From NCBI GenBank assembly GCA_020249415.1, contig JADCFR010000496.1, positions 1-9,225 of the forward strand: 9,225 nt of DNA, given 5' to 3'. Every line of letters starts with the position of its first letter. Positions within the stretch are counted from its first letter, which is position 1. The position numbers were made by a program, and so were the translations under genes. Source of the stretch: Roseomonas sp. (GTDB lineage Bacteria > Pseudomonadota > Alphaproteobacteria > Acetobacterales > Acetobacteraceae). Below, in pieces: positions 1 to 6,083 of the stretch. Below the pieces are notes generated by a model that ran no database searches, was not told the origin of the DNA, and worked only from the letters and a program-made list of their open reading frames with translations.

Positions 1-588
1 CTTGCCAATACATCAGCGGTTTTCCTGTTGCGGCCGCGCCTTGCGTTACAGCAGCGGCGTTCCATTGATGATGCGCTGGACCGGCTTGAGCGACAGCTAT
101 TCCTCTCCCCTGCCACGACACCTGGCACTGCGGCGGCGCGTTCGGCTGAGGCAAATCTGGTGCTGTCCTACATCAGCCGCGCACGCCGCAGCCAGCCGGA
201 GGGGCGGCTGGTTGTGGTGAATGAGGATGGAACCTGCGCTCCGGTACGGCTTGAGGATGGCGATACCATCGTCATTCCCGAAAGATCGCAAACCGTGATG
301 GTGCAGGGCGAAGTTTCCATGCCGCGCGCAGTGCTGTGGCGGCAAGGCATGACCATTGAGCAATATTTGAACGAAGCGGGCGGGCTGACCGCGCGCGGTG
401 CGCGTTCGACCCTGATGATGCGCCGTCCAAGCGGGCAAGTGTTGCTTGACCCCCGGCAGCCACCACAGCCGGGGGATGAGTTGATTGCCTTGCCTTATCT
501 GGACCCGAAACTCTTCATCATCGGCCAGGAATTCGTCACTGCCCTGTTCCAGGTTGCCCTTGCCGCACGCGTGATCAGAGATTGGTAG
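1..588 (+). CDS. Polysaccharide export protein, SLBB domain, C-terminal part (5' partial)
   Basis: The frame is open from base 1 and runs 195 codons to TAG at 586-588; the true start lies upstream of the window, and the TTG at 28 is internal. The product resembles the C-terminal half of outer-membrane polysaccharide export (OPX, Wza/KpsD-like) proteins, which form the channel carrying capsule or exopolysaccharide to the cell surface. After an Arg/Ala-rich helical segment comes a strand-rich part with the phrase EDGDTIVIPE. An SLBB-type unit follows, beginning VMVQGEVSMPRAV and continuing through LNEAGGLT and the Arg-rich MMRRPSG. A GDELIALPYLDPK turn then leads into a hydrophobic/amphipathic C-terminal helix (FVTALFQVALAARVI). 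In Wza-family proteins such a terminal helix can line the outer-membrane pore. The N-terminal lipobox and Poly_export domain would be outside the window. The gene ends 10 bp before the stop of the convergent HAD gene and appears functionally unrelated to the rest of the window. Family assignment is fairly confident; subtype is not. Confidence 0.8.
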   Translation, partial: LANTSAVFLLRPRLALQQRRSIDDALDRLERQLFLSPATTPGTAAARSAEANLVLSYISRARRSQPEGRLVVVNEDGTCAPVRLEDGDTIVIPERSQTVMVQGEVSMPRAVLWRQGMTIEQYLNEAGGLTARGARSTLMMRRPSGQVLLDPRQPPQPGDELIALPYLDPKLFIIGQEFVTALFQVALAARVIRDW

Positions 589-598
589 CGCGGCGCCT

Positions 599-1324
599 TT
601 AGCACCCAAGCTGGTCAGCCAAATCCTCAAAGCTGGTGGCGATCGCGCCCCAATCCTGTTCGGCCTTCAGATCCGTTGCCTGATCCGCGCCATGTTCATG
701 GGGGCGGAGCACAAAAGCTGTGGCGAGGCCGCATTTGCGCGCCGCGGCCAAATCGCCATTATGCGCGGCGACTAACGCAACCTGGGCGGGCTTCAGGCCC
801 AGAATCTCGCAGGTGCGCAGATAGGCTTCGGGCTGCGGCTTATAGGCTTGCGCAGCCTCGGCCCCCAGGATCGCATCCCACGGCATGCCGGCGCGTTTCG
901 CCATATTGGCGAGCAGCAGGATATTGCCATTCGACAATGGCGCGATGAAATGCTTGGCCTTCAGACGGATCAGGCCTGGAACAGTATCAGGCCAGGGGTT
1001 CAGCCGATGCCAGGCGCGATTGAACCAATCGAGTTCCTCTTCACTGACATCACTGGTGGCAACGCCAAAATCCTTGAGTACACCATCAAGGTTTTCCCGA
1101 TGTAGCACATCCAGCCGCGTGAAGGGGCGTCGGCCGCTGCGTACCTCCTCCATCGCGGGCTGGTAGCGTTTGCGCCAGGCATCGGCAAAACGATGCGGGT
1201 CAATATCACTGCGTCCGTGACGCGCCAGGAAGGTCCGTGCATCGCGCGCAATACCATTCCGCCAATCCACCACCGTGCCGAAAACATCGAAGACCAGTGC
1301 CTTCACTTCGGGAAGCGCGCTCAT
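599..1324 (-). CDS. HAD-superfamily hydrolase, haloacid dehalogenase type II-like
   Basis: A 241-residue cytoplasmic hydrolase, the usual length for 2-haloacid dehalogenase-type HAD proteins. Motif I is VFDVFGTVVDW with nucleophile Asp13 and Thr17. Motif II is PLSNGN with Ser131. The motif III lysine is Lys162 in YKPQPEAY, and Asp191 in VAAHNGDL closes the active site. An Arg-rich helix (AWRKRY, residues 49-54) occupies the cap, where type II dehalogenases hold the substrate carboxylate. Characterised L-2-haloacid dehalogenases carry a Ser-Ser-Asn triplet just before motif IV; here it reads Ala-Ala-His, so dehalogenation is not assured and a phosphatase or other hydrolase role is possible. 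ATG at 1324 is preferred over an in-frame start at 1354 because it overlaps the upstream stop as ATGA, is preceded by AAGGA about 9 nt away, and begins right at the HAD core. It is the last gene of the six-gene operon, translationally coupled to the lyase gene. Confidence 0.88.
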   Translation of the reverse strand: MSALPEVKALVFDVFGTVVDWRNGIARDARTFLARHGRSDIDPHRFADAWRKRYQPAMEEVRSGRRPFTRLDVLHRENLDGVLKDFGVATSDVSEEELDWFNRAWHRLNPWPDTVPGLIRLKAKHFIAPLSNGNILLLANMAKRAGMPWDAILGAEAAQAYKPQPEAYLRTCEILGLKPAQVALVAAHNGDLAAARKCGLATAFVLRPHEHGADQATDLKAEQDWGAIATSFEDLADQLGC

Positions 1325-2199
1325 GCTGCCGTATCCTTTTCGGGCTGCGCCCATTGCTTTTCAAAATCCCAGACTTCCGGGAAGCCCATGAGCTCGGTCA
1401 TTTTCTTGAAGCCATAGGATTCACCCAGCGCGAGACTATCGCCGGCGGTCTTCAAATGCGCATAGGCGCGCTCCAAGGCAGCAGCCGCCGCAAGGAAGCC
1501 AATGGCAGGATAGATCGCCATGGCATAGCCAATTTCCTGCAAGCGCGCGGCGGGCAGGATGGGGGTGCGCCCGCCTTCGACCATGTTTGCAAGCAAGGGT
1601 TTGGAAATCGCCTTGCCGATGGCGCGCATTTCATCTTCGCTTTCCGGGCTTTCGATGAAGACAATATCGGCACCTGCATCACCATACATGCGCCCGCGCC
1701 GAATGGCTTCTTCAAGGCCGAGCGTGGTGCGGGAATCCGTGCGCGCCACAATCAGGAAATTCGGATCGCGCCGCGCTTCGGCAGCCACCTTGATCTTCAG
1801 CACCATTTCTTCCGCCGGGATCACGCGCCGGCCAGGCGTATGGCCGCATTTCTTCGGCATTTCCTGATCTTCAAGCTGAATGCCGGTCATGCCGGCGGCT
1901 TCATAGCCAAGCGTGGTGTGGCGCACATTCAGCAATCCGCCATAGCCCGTATCGGCATCCGCGACCAAAGGTGTCTTGCAGCCGCGTGCCATGGTGCCCA
2001 TGCGCGCCACCATATCGGCATAGGTGGCAATGCCTGCATCCGCGACACCAAGCGCGGAAGCAACGGCGCCAAAGCCTGTGCCATAGATGCAGTCAAACCC
2101 CATGCCATCGGCAATCTTGGCCGAAATCATATCGAAAACACCGGGGGCAAGGATGAAGCGCTTCTCGGCAAGCGCCTTGCGAAGGGATGGATTGGCCAT
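1321..2199 (-). CDS. Isocitrate lyase/PEP mutase superfamily C-C lyase (methylisocitrate/dimethylmalate lyase or oxaloacetate hydrolase type)
   Basis: A 292-residue TIM-barrel enzyme of the ICL/PEPM superfamily, whose Mg2+-dependent members split or rearrange 2-oxo, 2-hydroxy or 2-alkyl-malate type acids. Visible landmarks are LAPGVFD near residue 18, YGTGFG at 39-44, and the metal-binding DADTGYGG at 81-88. The catalytic-loop motif KKCGH lies at 116-120 (Cys118), ARTD at 152-155, FIESPE at 181-186 and NMVEGG at 205-210. The KKCGH/KRCGH cysteine is kept in C-C bond lyases (isocitrate, methylisocitrate and dimethylmalate lyases, petal death protein, oxaloacetate hydrolase). Its presence argues against a PEP mutase or phosphonate P-C enzyme. 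The length fits the short (about 290-residue) subfamily, not the >400-residue true isocitrate lyases. The start ATG at 2199 is preceded by AAGGA about 8 nt upstream and lies 17 bp after the upstream Bug gene. Its stop overlaps the HAD start (ATGA). The exact substrate cannot be read from the sequence. Confidence 0.9.
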   Translation of the reverse strand: MANPSLRKALAEKRFILAPGVFDMISAKIADGMGFDCIYGTGFGAVASALGVADAGIATYADMVARMGTMARGCKTPLVADADTGYGGLLNVRHTTLGYEAAGMTGIQLEDQEMPKKCGHTPGRRVIPAEEMVLKIKVAAEARRDPNFLIVARTDSRTTLGLEEAIRRGRMYGDAGADIVFIESPESEDEMRAIGKAISKPLLANMVEGGRTPILPAARLQEIGYAMAIYPAIGFLAAAAALERAYAHLKTAGDSLALGESYGFKKMTELMGFPEVWDFEKQWAQPEKDTAA

Positions 2200-2216
2200 G
2201 GGATTTCCTTATCTGT

Positions 2217-3185
2217 TTATTGTGGGCGGATATGGCCGGCAGCACTCGCCGCGGCCCAAATGCGATCATCGCGTTGCATGGCTTCCAGCAGCGCCGCAGA
2301 TGGGCGCACATCTGCCTCCACCCCAAGCGCCACCAGCCTTTGCTTGAAGGTTTCGTCGGCGAAAACCGCGCTGATGGTGCGGTAGATGCGATCCACCAGG
2401 GCAGGCGCCATGCGTGGTGGCCCCAGCATCGCAACCCAGCCGGAAAGATCAAAATCGCGCACGCCCTGTTCGGCAGGCGTTGGCGTATCCGGGAAGAAGG
2501 GCGAACGCGTGCCAGTGGAAACGGCCAGCACGCGCACGCGCCCGGTTTGCATATGCGGCATGGCACTGACAGTGCTGGTCCAGCCACTCGGCAAATGCCC
2601 GGCGACGATATCATTCATCAACGGCCCACCGCTACGATAGGCGATATCGGGCATCTCCACCCCGGCACGCCGCGCCATTTCCTGCCCGATGAAGGAAGAT
2701 AGCGCCTCGGTCGAACCGGTGCCGACCTTGCCGGGATTGGCCTTGGCATAGGCGAGCATGGAGGTGAGCGACTCAAAAGGCTGATTGGCGCCCGCGACCA
2801 GCACCATGGTATTGCGCGTCAGCATCGCAATCGGCGTGAAATCACGGATCGCGTCATAGGGCATGCTGGGCAGATGATATTTGTTCATGATGTGGGTTGA
2901 AACAACCACGAGCAAGGTATGCCCATCGGGTTCCGCCCGCGCCACCACTTCGGAGCCAATGACGCCCGCGGCACCGGCGCGGTTCTCAACAATGAAGGGT
3001 TGCGGCAGCGTAGTGCGCAAGGCCTCGCCAATCGCGCGCACCAGAATATCCGTCCCGCCACTGGCGGCATAGGGCACCACCACGCGTATGGGCTTGGTGG
3101 GCCAGGCGATATCTTGCGCTTGCGCCAGCCCTGGCAGGGCGGTTGCGGCCAGCGCGCCGAAAAGCGCGCGTCTTTCCATTTTCAT
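2217..3185 (-). CDS. Bug-family (TctC-like) periplasmic solute-binding protein, second of a tandem pair
   Basis: A 322-residue tripartite-tricarboxylate-transporter substrate-binding protein (Bug/TctC family), which binds carboxylates or similar small molecules in the periplasm. The N-terminus has a signal peptide (ERRALFGALAA, hydrophobic stretch, predicted cleavage after AQA near residue 23). The paired arginines followed by A-L-F resemble a twin-arginine (Tat) signal, unlike its neighbour. Family landmarks are WPTKPIRVVVPYA (residues 28-40), SGGTDILVR, VENRAGAAGVIG and PDGHTLLV, then the second lobe with YRSGGPLMNDIVAGH, VRVLAVS and the C-terminal LGVEADVR. ATG at 3185 is chosen over an in-frame ATG at 3239 (inside the upstream gene) and an ATG at 3179, because TTGAGGA sits 8 nt upstream and overlaps the preceding TGA. 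The gap to the upstream Bug gene is 11 bp. No TctA/TctB membrane subunit is present in the window. Confidence 0.93.
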   Translation of the reverse strand: MKMERRALFGALAATALPGLAQAQDIAWPTKPIRVVVPYAASGGTDILVRAIGEALRTTLPQPFIVENRAGAAGVIGSEVVARAEPDGHTLLVVVSTHIMNKYHLPSMPYDAIRDFTPIAMLTRNTMVLVAGANQPFESLTSMLAYAKANPGKVGTGSTEALSSFIGQEMARRAGVEMPDIAYRSGGPLMNDIVAGHLPSGWTSTVSAMPHMQTGRVRVLAVSTGTRSPFFPDTPTPAEQGVRDFDLSGWVAMLGPPRMAPALVDRIYRTISAVFADETFKQRLVALGVEADVRPSAALLEAMQRDDRIWAAASAAGHIRPQ

Positions 3186-3196
3186 TCGCGTATTCC

Positions 3197-4183
3197 TCAA
3201 TCCACGCGCGCGCCGGTGGCCCGCACGATCGGCACCCATTTGTCAATTTCGCTTGCGATGAAGGCGCGCGTTGCATCCGGCGTCATCCCGTCCGGGATGG
3301 TATTGCCAAGCTGGATCAGCCGATCGCGCACATCGGGCCGGCGCAGCGCAATCGCGATTTGTTCATACAGAAATTGCCGGATGGGCAAAGGCGTGCCGAG
3401 TGTCGCGGACCATGGTGTCCAGGTTGTCGCCTGGAAGGCGGGCAGGCCAGCTTCGGCCGAGGTTGGCACATCGGGTGCCATGGGTGAACGTTCTGGTGTT
3501 GCAATCACAAGCCCCCGCACCGTGCCGGCGCGGATGTGATCAGCAAGGAAGGAGATGGTATCCGACTGAAACGCAATGCGCCCCACGGCGAGATCAGCAA
3601 AGGACGCCGCAGAACCGCGATAGGGCACATGCTGCGCCTGCACCCCCAATAAATGCAGCAAAAGTGCCGAGGAAATATGCCCCGTGGTGCCATTGCCCGA
3701 AGACCCGAAATCAAACCGGTTCGGATTGGCGGCAAGCAGCGCACGGAATTCTGAAAGCGTATTCACGCCAAGCGAAGGGTGCACCGCCAGCACGATAGCG
3801 GAATGGCTGCTGATGGTGATGTGATCCACGCCGGTCAAAGGATGCACGCGGAGCCTTTCACCATAAAGCCCGATATTGAGCGCATGGGACCCAAGCGCGC
3901 CAACCAGCAGCGTATAGCCATCCGGCGGCGTTTGTGCGACGGTTTCAAAGGCAACCGTACCACCGCCGGAGGGACGATTTTCGACGACGAATTGCTGCCC
4001 CAATTGCTGCGACAGCGCGGTTGAAATCAGCCGCGCATTGATATCGGCATTGCCGCCAGGGGCAAGGGCGACCACCACGCGCACCGGCCGGTTCGGGTAA
4101 TCCGTGCCCGGCGCCTTGGGCTGCGCCCAGGCAGGCAGCGCCAATAACGCAGCCATGGCCGCCAGCAGAAAACGCTTTGTCAT
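3197..4183 (-). CDS. Bug-family (TctC-like) periplasmic solute-binding protein, first of a tandem pair
   Basis: A 328-residue periplasmic binding protein of the Bug/TctC family. The N-terminus MTKRFLLAAMAALLALPAWA is a classic Sec signal peptide with predicted cleavage after AWA (residue 20). The mature protein starts with the family signature YPNRPVRVVVALAPGGNADINAR (about residues 29-51). It continues with LGQQFVVENRPSGGGT (61-76), PDGYTLLVG (87-95), the hinge region FDFGSSGNGTTGH, VPYRGSAASFADLAVG, and the C-lobe phrases IATPERSP and LPAFQATTW. Length is typical. It is clearly divergent from the second Bug protein downstream, so the two probably bind different ligands or isomers rather than being a recent duplication. 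A strong GGGGAGG ribosome-binding site precedes the ATG at 4183, and the gap from the upstream FAH-family gene is 18 bp. The transporter membrane partners are not encoded here. Confidence 0.94.
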   Translation of the reverse strand: MTKRFLLAAMAALLALPAWAQPKAPGTDYPNRPVRVVVALAPGGNADINARLISTALSQQLGQQFVVENRPSGGGTVAFETVAQTPPDGYTLLVGALGSHALNIGLYGERLRVHPLTGVDHITISSHSAIVLAVHPSLGVNTLSEFRALLAANPNRFDFGSSGNGTTGHISSALLLHLLGVQAQHVPYRGSAASFADLAVGRIAFQSDTISFLADHIRAGTVRGLVIATPERSPMAPDVPTSAEAGLPAFQATTWTPWSATLGTPLPIRQFLYEQIAIALRRPDVRDRLIQLGNTIPDGMTPDATRAFIASEIDKWVPIVRATGARVD

Positions 4184-4201
4184 TCTTGCCTCCCCTTCAT
4201 G

Positions 4202-5110
4202 TCAACCAATCGCATGTTCCAGCACACCAACGCGTTCCACTTCCAAGCGTAACCTGTCGCCCGGCTTCAAATAGCGCGGTGGCACGCGGAAATGCCCAAC
4301 GCCGGCGGGCGTGCCGGTCGCAATCACATCGCCCGGCTCCAATGTCATGTAGCGCGAGAGAAAGGCAATCAGCGCCGAGACGGAAAAGATCAGATCGCGC
4401 GTATTGCCGTGTTGTACTTCTTCGCCATTCAGCCAGCATTTTACGTCCAGCATCCAGGGCTCGCCCACTTCTTCCGGCGTCACGATCCAAGGGCCCATGG
4501 GGCAGAAGCCATCCATGCCCTTGGCGAAGGATGTCATGGCGAGTGGTACGTCAAACTGAAATTCCCGCGCGCTGACGTCATTCAGCACGGTGTAGCCCGC
4601 GACATAATCCAAAGCGACGCCTTCCGGTACATCCCGCGCCGGTTTGCCGATCACGACGCCAAGTTCCACTTCCCAATCGGGCTTTTTCACATCGCGCGGG
4701 ATTTTCACCACCGCGCCGGGGCCAACGACGGAGCTCGCCGGCTTCATGAAGATGCGCGGCATTTCCAACTTCGGTCCGCCGACTTCCTTTGCATGATCAG
4801 CGTAATTGCGGCCAACACCCAAAATCTTGCCAGGTTTCAGCGGTGCGAGGAGTTTGGCGCCCGCCCGCGGTTGACGCAGTGCGGCATTCTCCGCCCGCGC
4901 GGCAAAGGCAAGCGCGCGGCCAGCGGCGGTCATTGCCGTTTCATTGCCGAGCAGTGCGACCATATCGCCAGGGATGATCTCAGCACCAAGGTCAGCCTCA
5001 CCGGCGGCGCGCATCGCGGCGGATAGGGCCGGGCGCAGCGCGACGAGGCTTTCTCCAACCACGCCACCAAGTATTGGGCCATGCGCGCCCTGAAAAGTGA
5101 CCAGCCTCAT
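4202..5110 (-). CDS. Fumarylacetoacetate hydrolase (FAH) family protein
   Basis: A 302-residue FAH-family enzyme. Members hydrolyse, decarboxylate, hydrate or isomerise 2-oxo/acylpyruvate-type acids in aromatic and organic-acid catabolism. A short N-terminal region (MRLVTFQG, the DUF2437-like start of this group) is followed by the catalytic fold. Its motifs are GVGRNYADHAKE (98-109, His106), FMKPASSVVGPG (121-132), and the metal ligands Glu147 and Glu149 in DWEVELGVVIGK with Asp178 in VLNDVSARE. Next come KGMDGFCPMGPW (197-208) and the terminal glycine-rich TGTPAGVG (265-272). All expected metal-binding acidic residues are present, so it should be active. Its ATG overlaps the dioxygenase stop as ATGA and has only a weak GGCGG before it, so translation is probably coupled. 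Automatic annotation may offer names such as ureidoglycolate lyase or 2-hydroxyhepta-2,4-diene-1,7-dioate isomerase; the sequence does not discriminate between these. Confidence 0.92.
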   Translation of the reverse strand: MRLVTFQGAHGPILGGVVGESLVALRPALSAAMRAAGEADLGAEIIPGDMVALLGNETAMTAAGRALAFAARAENAALRQPRAGAKLLAPLKPGKILGVGRNYADHAKEVGGPKLEMPRIFMKPASSVVGPGAVVKIPRDVKKPDWEVELGVVIGKPARDVPEGVALDYVAGYTVLNDVSAREFQFDVPLAMTSFAKGMDGFCPMGPWIVTPEEVGEPWMLDVKCWLNGEEVQHGNTRDLIFSVSALIAFLSRYMTLEPGDVIATGTPAGVGHFRVPPRYLKPGDRLRLEVERVGVLEHAIG

Positions 5111-5988
5111 GCCGCCAGCGCCGCGTAATCGAGTGTCGCCATAACCTGCACCCGCAGGATGTAGCGATCCTCACCGGGCAGGTAATCCGCCACCGCATTA
5201 TGCATGGTGCCGATATTGTCCCAGATCAGCACATCACCTTCCGACCATTCATGCGTATAGAGGTATTTGTCCTGCGCCTGATGGCGAAACAAATAATCCA
5301 GCAGCGCATCGGATTCGGCGCGGTCCATACCCTTCACATGCATGGCATAGCCGCAATTGCAGTAGAGCACGGCCCGCCCGGTGATCGGGTGAATACGCAC
5401 AATCGGTTGCTCAACCGGCGGCTTTTTCGCGCGCTGTTCGGGCGTGAGCGGGCCGCGAATACTGCCCGGGCGCTGGCGCATCATGTCCCAGAATTTGCTG
5501 AAATCATGAATGGCAACACGGCCTTCAATGCGCGCCTTTACCTCGGCTGGCAGATCAGCATAGGCGGCATGCATATTGCGGAATTGCGTCGCCCCCAGCA
5601 CCTTGCCATCACGGCGGGGTACGCGTTTGGCGTGCAGCATATTCGCCAGCGCAATTTCCTTCGAATAGGACATATCCGTATGCCAGCCCTGGCCGGCATC
5701 ATTCAGCCCAACAGGCTTGCCCGTTTCATCCTTCATGTTTGACAGGATCATCACCTCAGGATGATCGGGCGCATGGAACAGATTGGCGACATTCACTTCC
5801 AAATCGCCAAAGCGCTTGCCGAAGGCGGCCAGATGCGGCGCTGCCAGATCCTGCTTCGGAAAACACAGCACGCCATATTCGCCGAGCGCGCGCAAAAGCG
5901 TGCGGAAATCCTCAGGCGAGGCAGGCTCACGCAGGTCAATGCCGTCAACCCGGGCGCCGAGCCCGGCATTATTAGGGGTGATTTTCAT
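5107..5988 (-). CDS. TauD/TfdA-family Fe(II)/2-oxoglutarate-dependent dioxygenase
   Basis: A 293-residue dioxygenase that would couple 2-oxoglutarate decarboxylation to hydroxylation of a substrate, often a sulfonate, aryloxyalkanoate or other carboxylate. The iron triad is visible: His103 and Asp105 in GWHTDMSY, and the distal His263 in WDNIGTMHNA. Arg279 in RYILRVQ is the expected 2-oxoglutarate carboxylate ligand. Further family features are the N-terminal LGARVDGIDL (residues 10-19), VLCFPKQDL, and HPITGRAVLY near 200-209. A start at ATG 5988 is supported by GGAGG 8 nt upstream. A longer in-frame GTG start at 6003 would place that Shine-Dalgarno inside the gene, so it is rejected. This is the first gene of the minus-strand operon, overlapping the FAH-family gene by ATGA. 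Substrate is unknown: the family is broad and close paralogues differ in substrate. Confidence 0.92.
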   Translation of the reverse strand: MKITPNNAGLGARVDGIDLREPASPEDFRTLLRALGEYGVLCFPKQDLAAPHLAAFGKRFGDLEVNVANLFHAPDHPEVMILSNMKDETGKPVGLNDAGQGWHTDMSYSKEIALANMLHAKRVPRRDGKVLGATQFRNMHAAYADLPAEVKARIEGRVAIHDFSKFWDMMRQRPGSIRGPLTPEQRAKKPPVEQPIVRIHPITGRAVLYCNCGYAMHVKGMDRAESDALLDYLFRHQAQDKYLYTHEWSEGDVLIWDNIGTMHNAVADYLPGEDRYILRVQVMATLDYAALAA

Positions 5989-6011
5989 GCTGGCATCCTC
6001 CACAGGCGCCG

Positions 6012-6040
6012 AAATTGAGGCCCCGGCCCCGGTGCGTCAA
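6012..6040 (-). promoter_or_regulatory. Candidate sigma70-type promoter for the dioxygenase operon
   Basis: Read on the minus strand, TTGACG (6040-6035) is a 5/6 match to the -35 consensus. It is followed after exactly 17 nt by CAATTT (6017-6012), a weak -10 element sitting in the only AT-rich spot of an otherwise very GC-rich gap. Transcription would begin near 6005, giving a leader of about 17 nt that still contains the GGAGG ribosome-binding site. The -10 match is poor, so this is a candidate only. Confidence 0.35.
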
Positions 6041-6083
6041 CCGGGCGCTTCCCTGGGGCTGAAGACTGCGTCAGGATGGCGTC

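Noticed and set aside
589..598. Terminator between the convergent export and HAD genes
   Set aside because: The gap is only 10 bp, contains just the GGCGCC palindrome and has no room for a hairpin with a T-tract.
1321..2199. Phosphonate metabolism (PEP mutase) role for the ICL/PEPM-family gene
   Set aside because: The KKCGH cysteine loop typical of C-C lyases is intact, and no phosphonopyruvate decarboxylase or other phosphonate gene is adjacent.
1237..2385. Long plus-strand open frame of 382 codons
   Set aside because: It lies antisense to the HAD and ICL-type lyase genes, is His/Arg/Ala-rich with no family motifs, and reflects GC-rich codon bias on the opposite strand.
4292..5026. Plus-strand open frame of 244 codons
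   Set aside because: It is a shadow of the FAH-family gene on the opposite strand, with no coherent domain and no ribosome-binding context.
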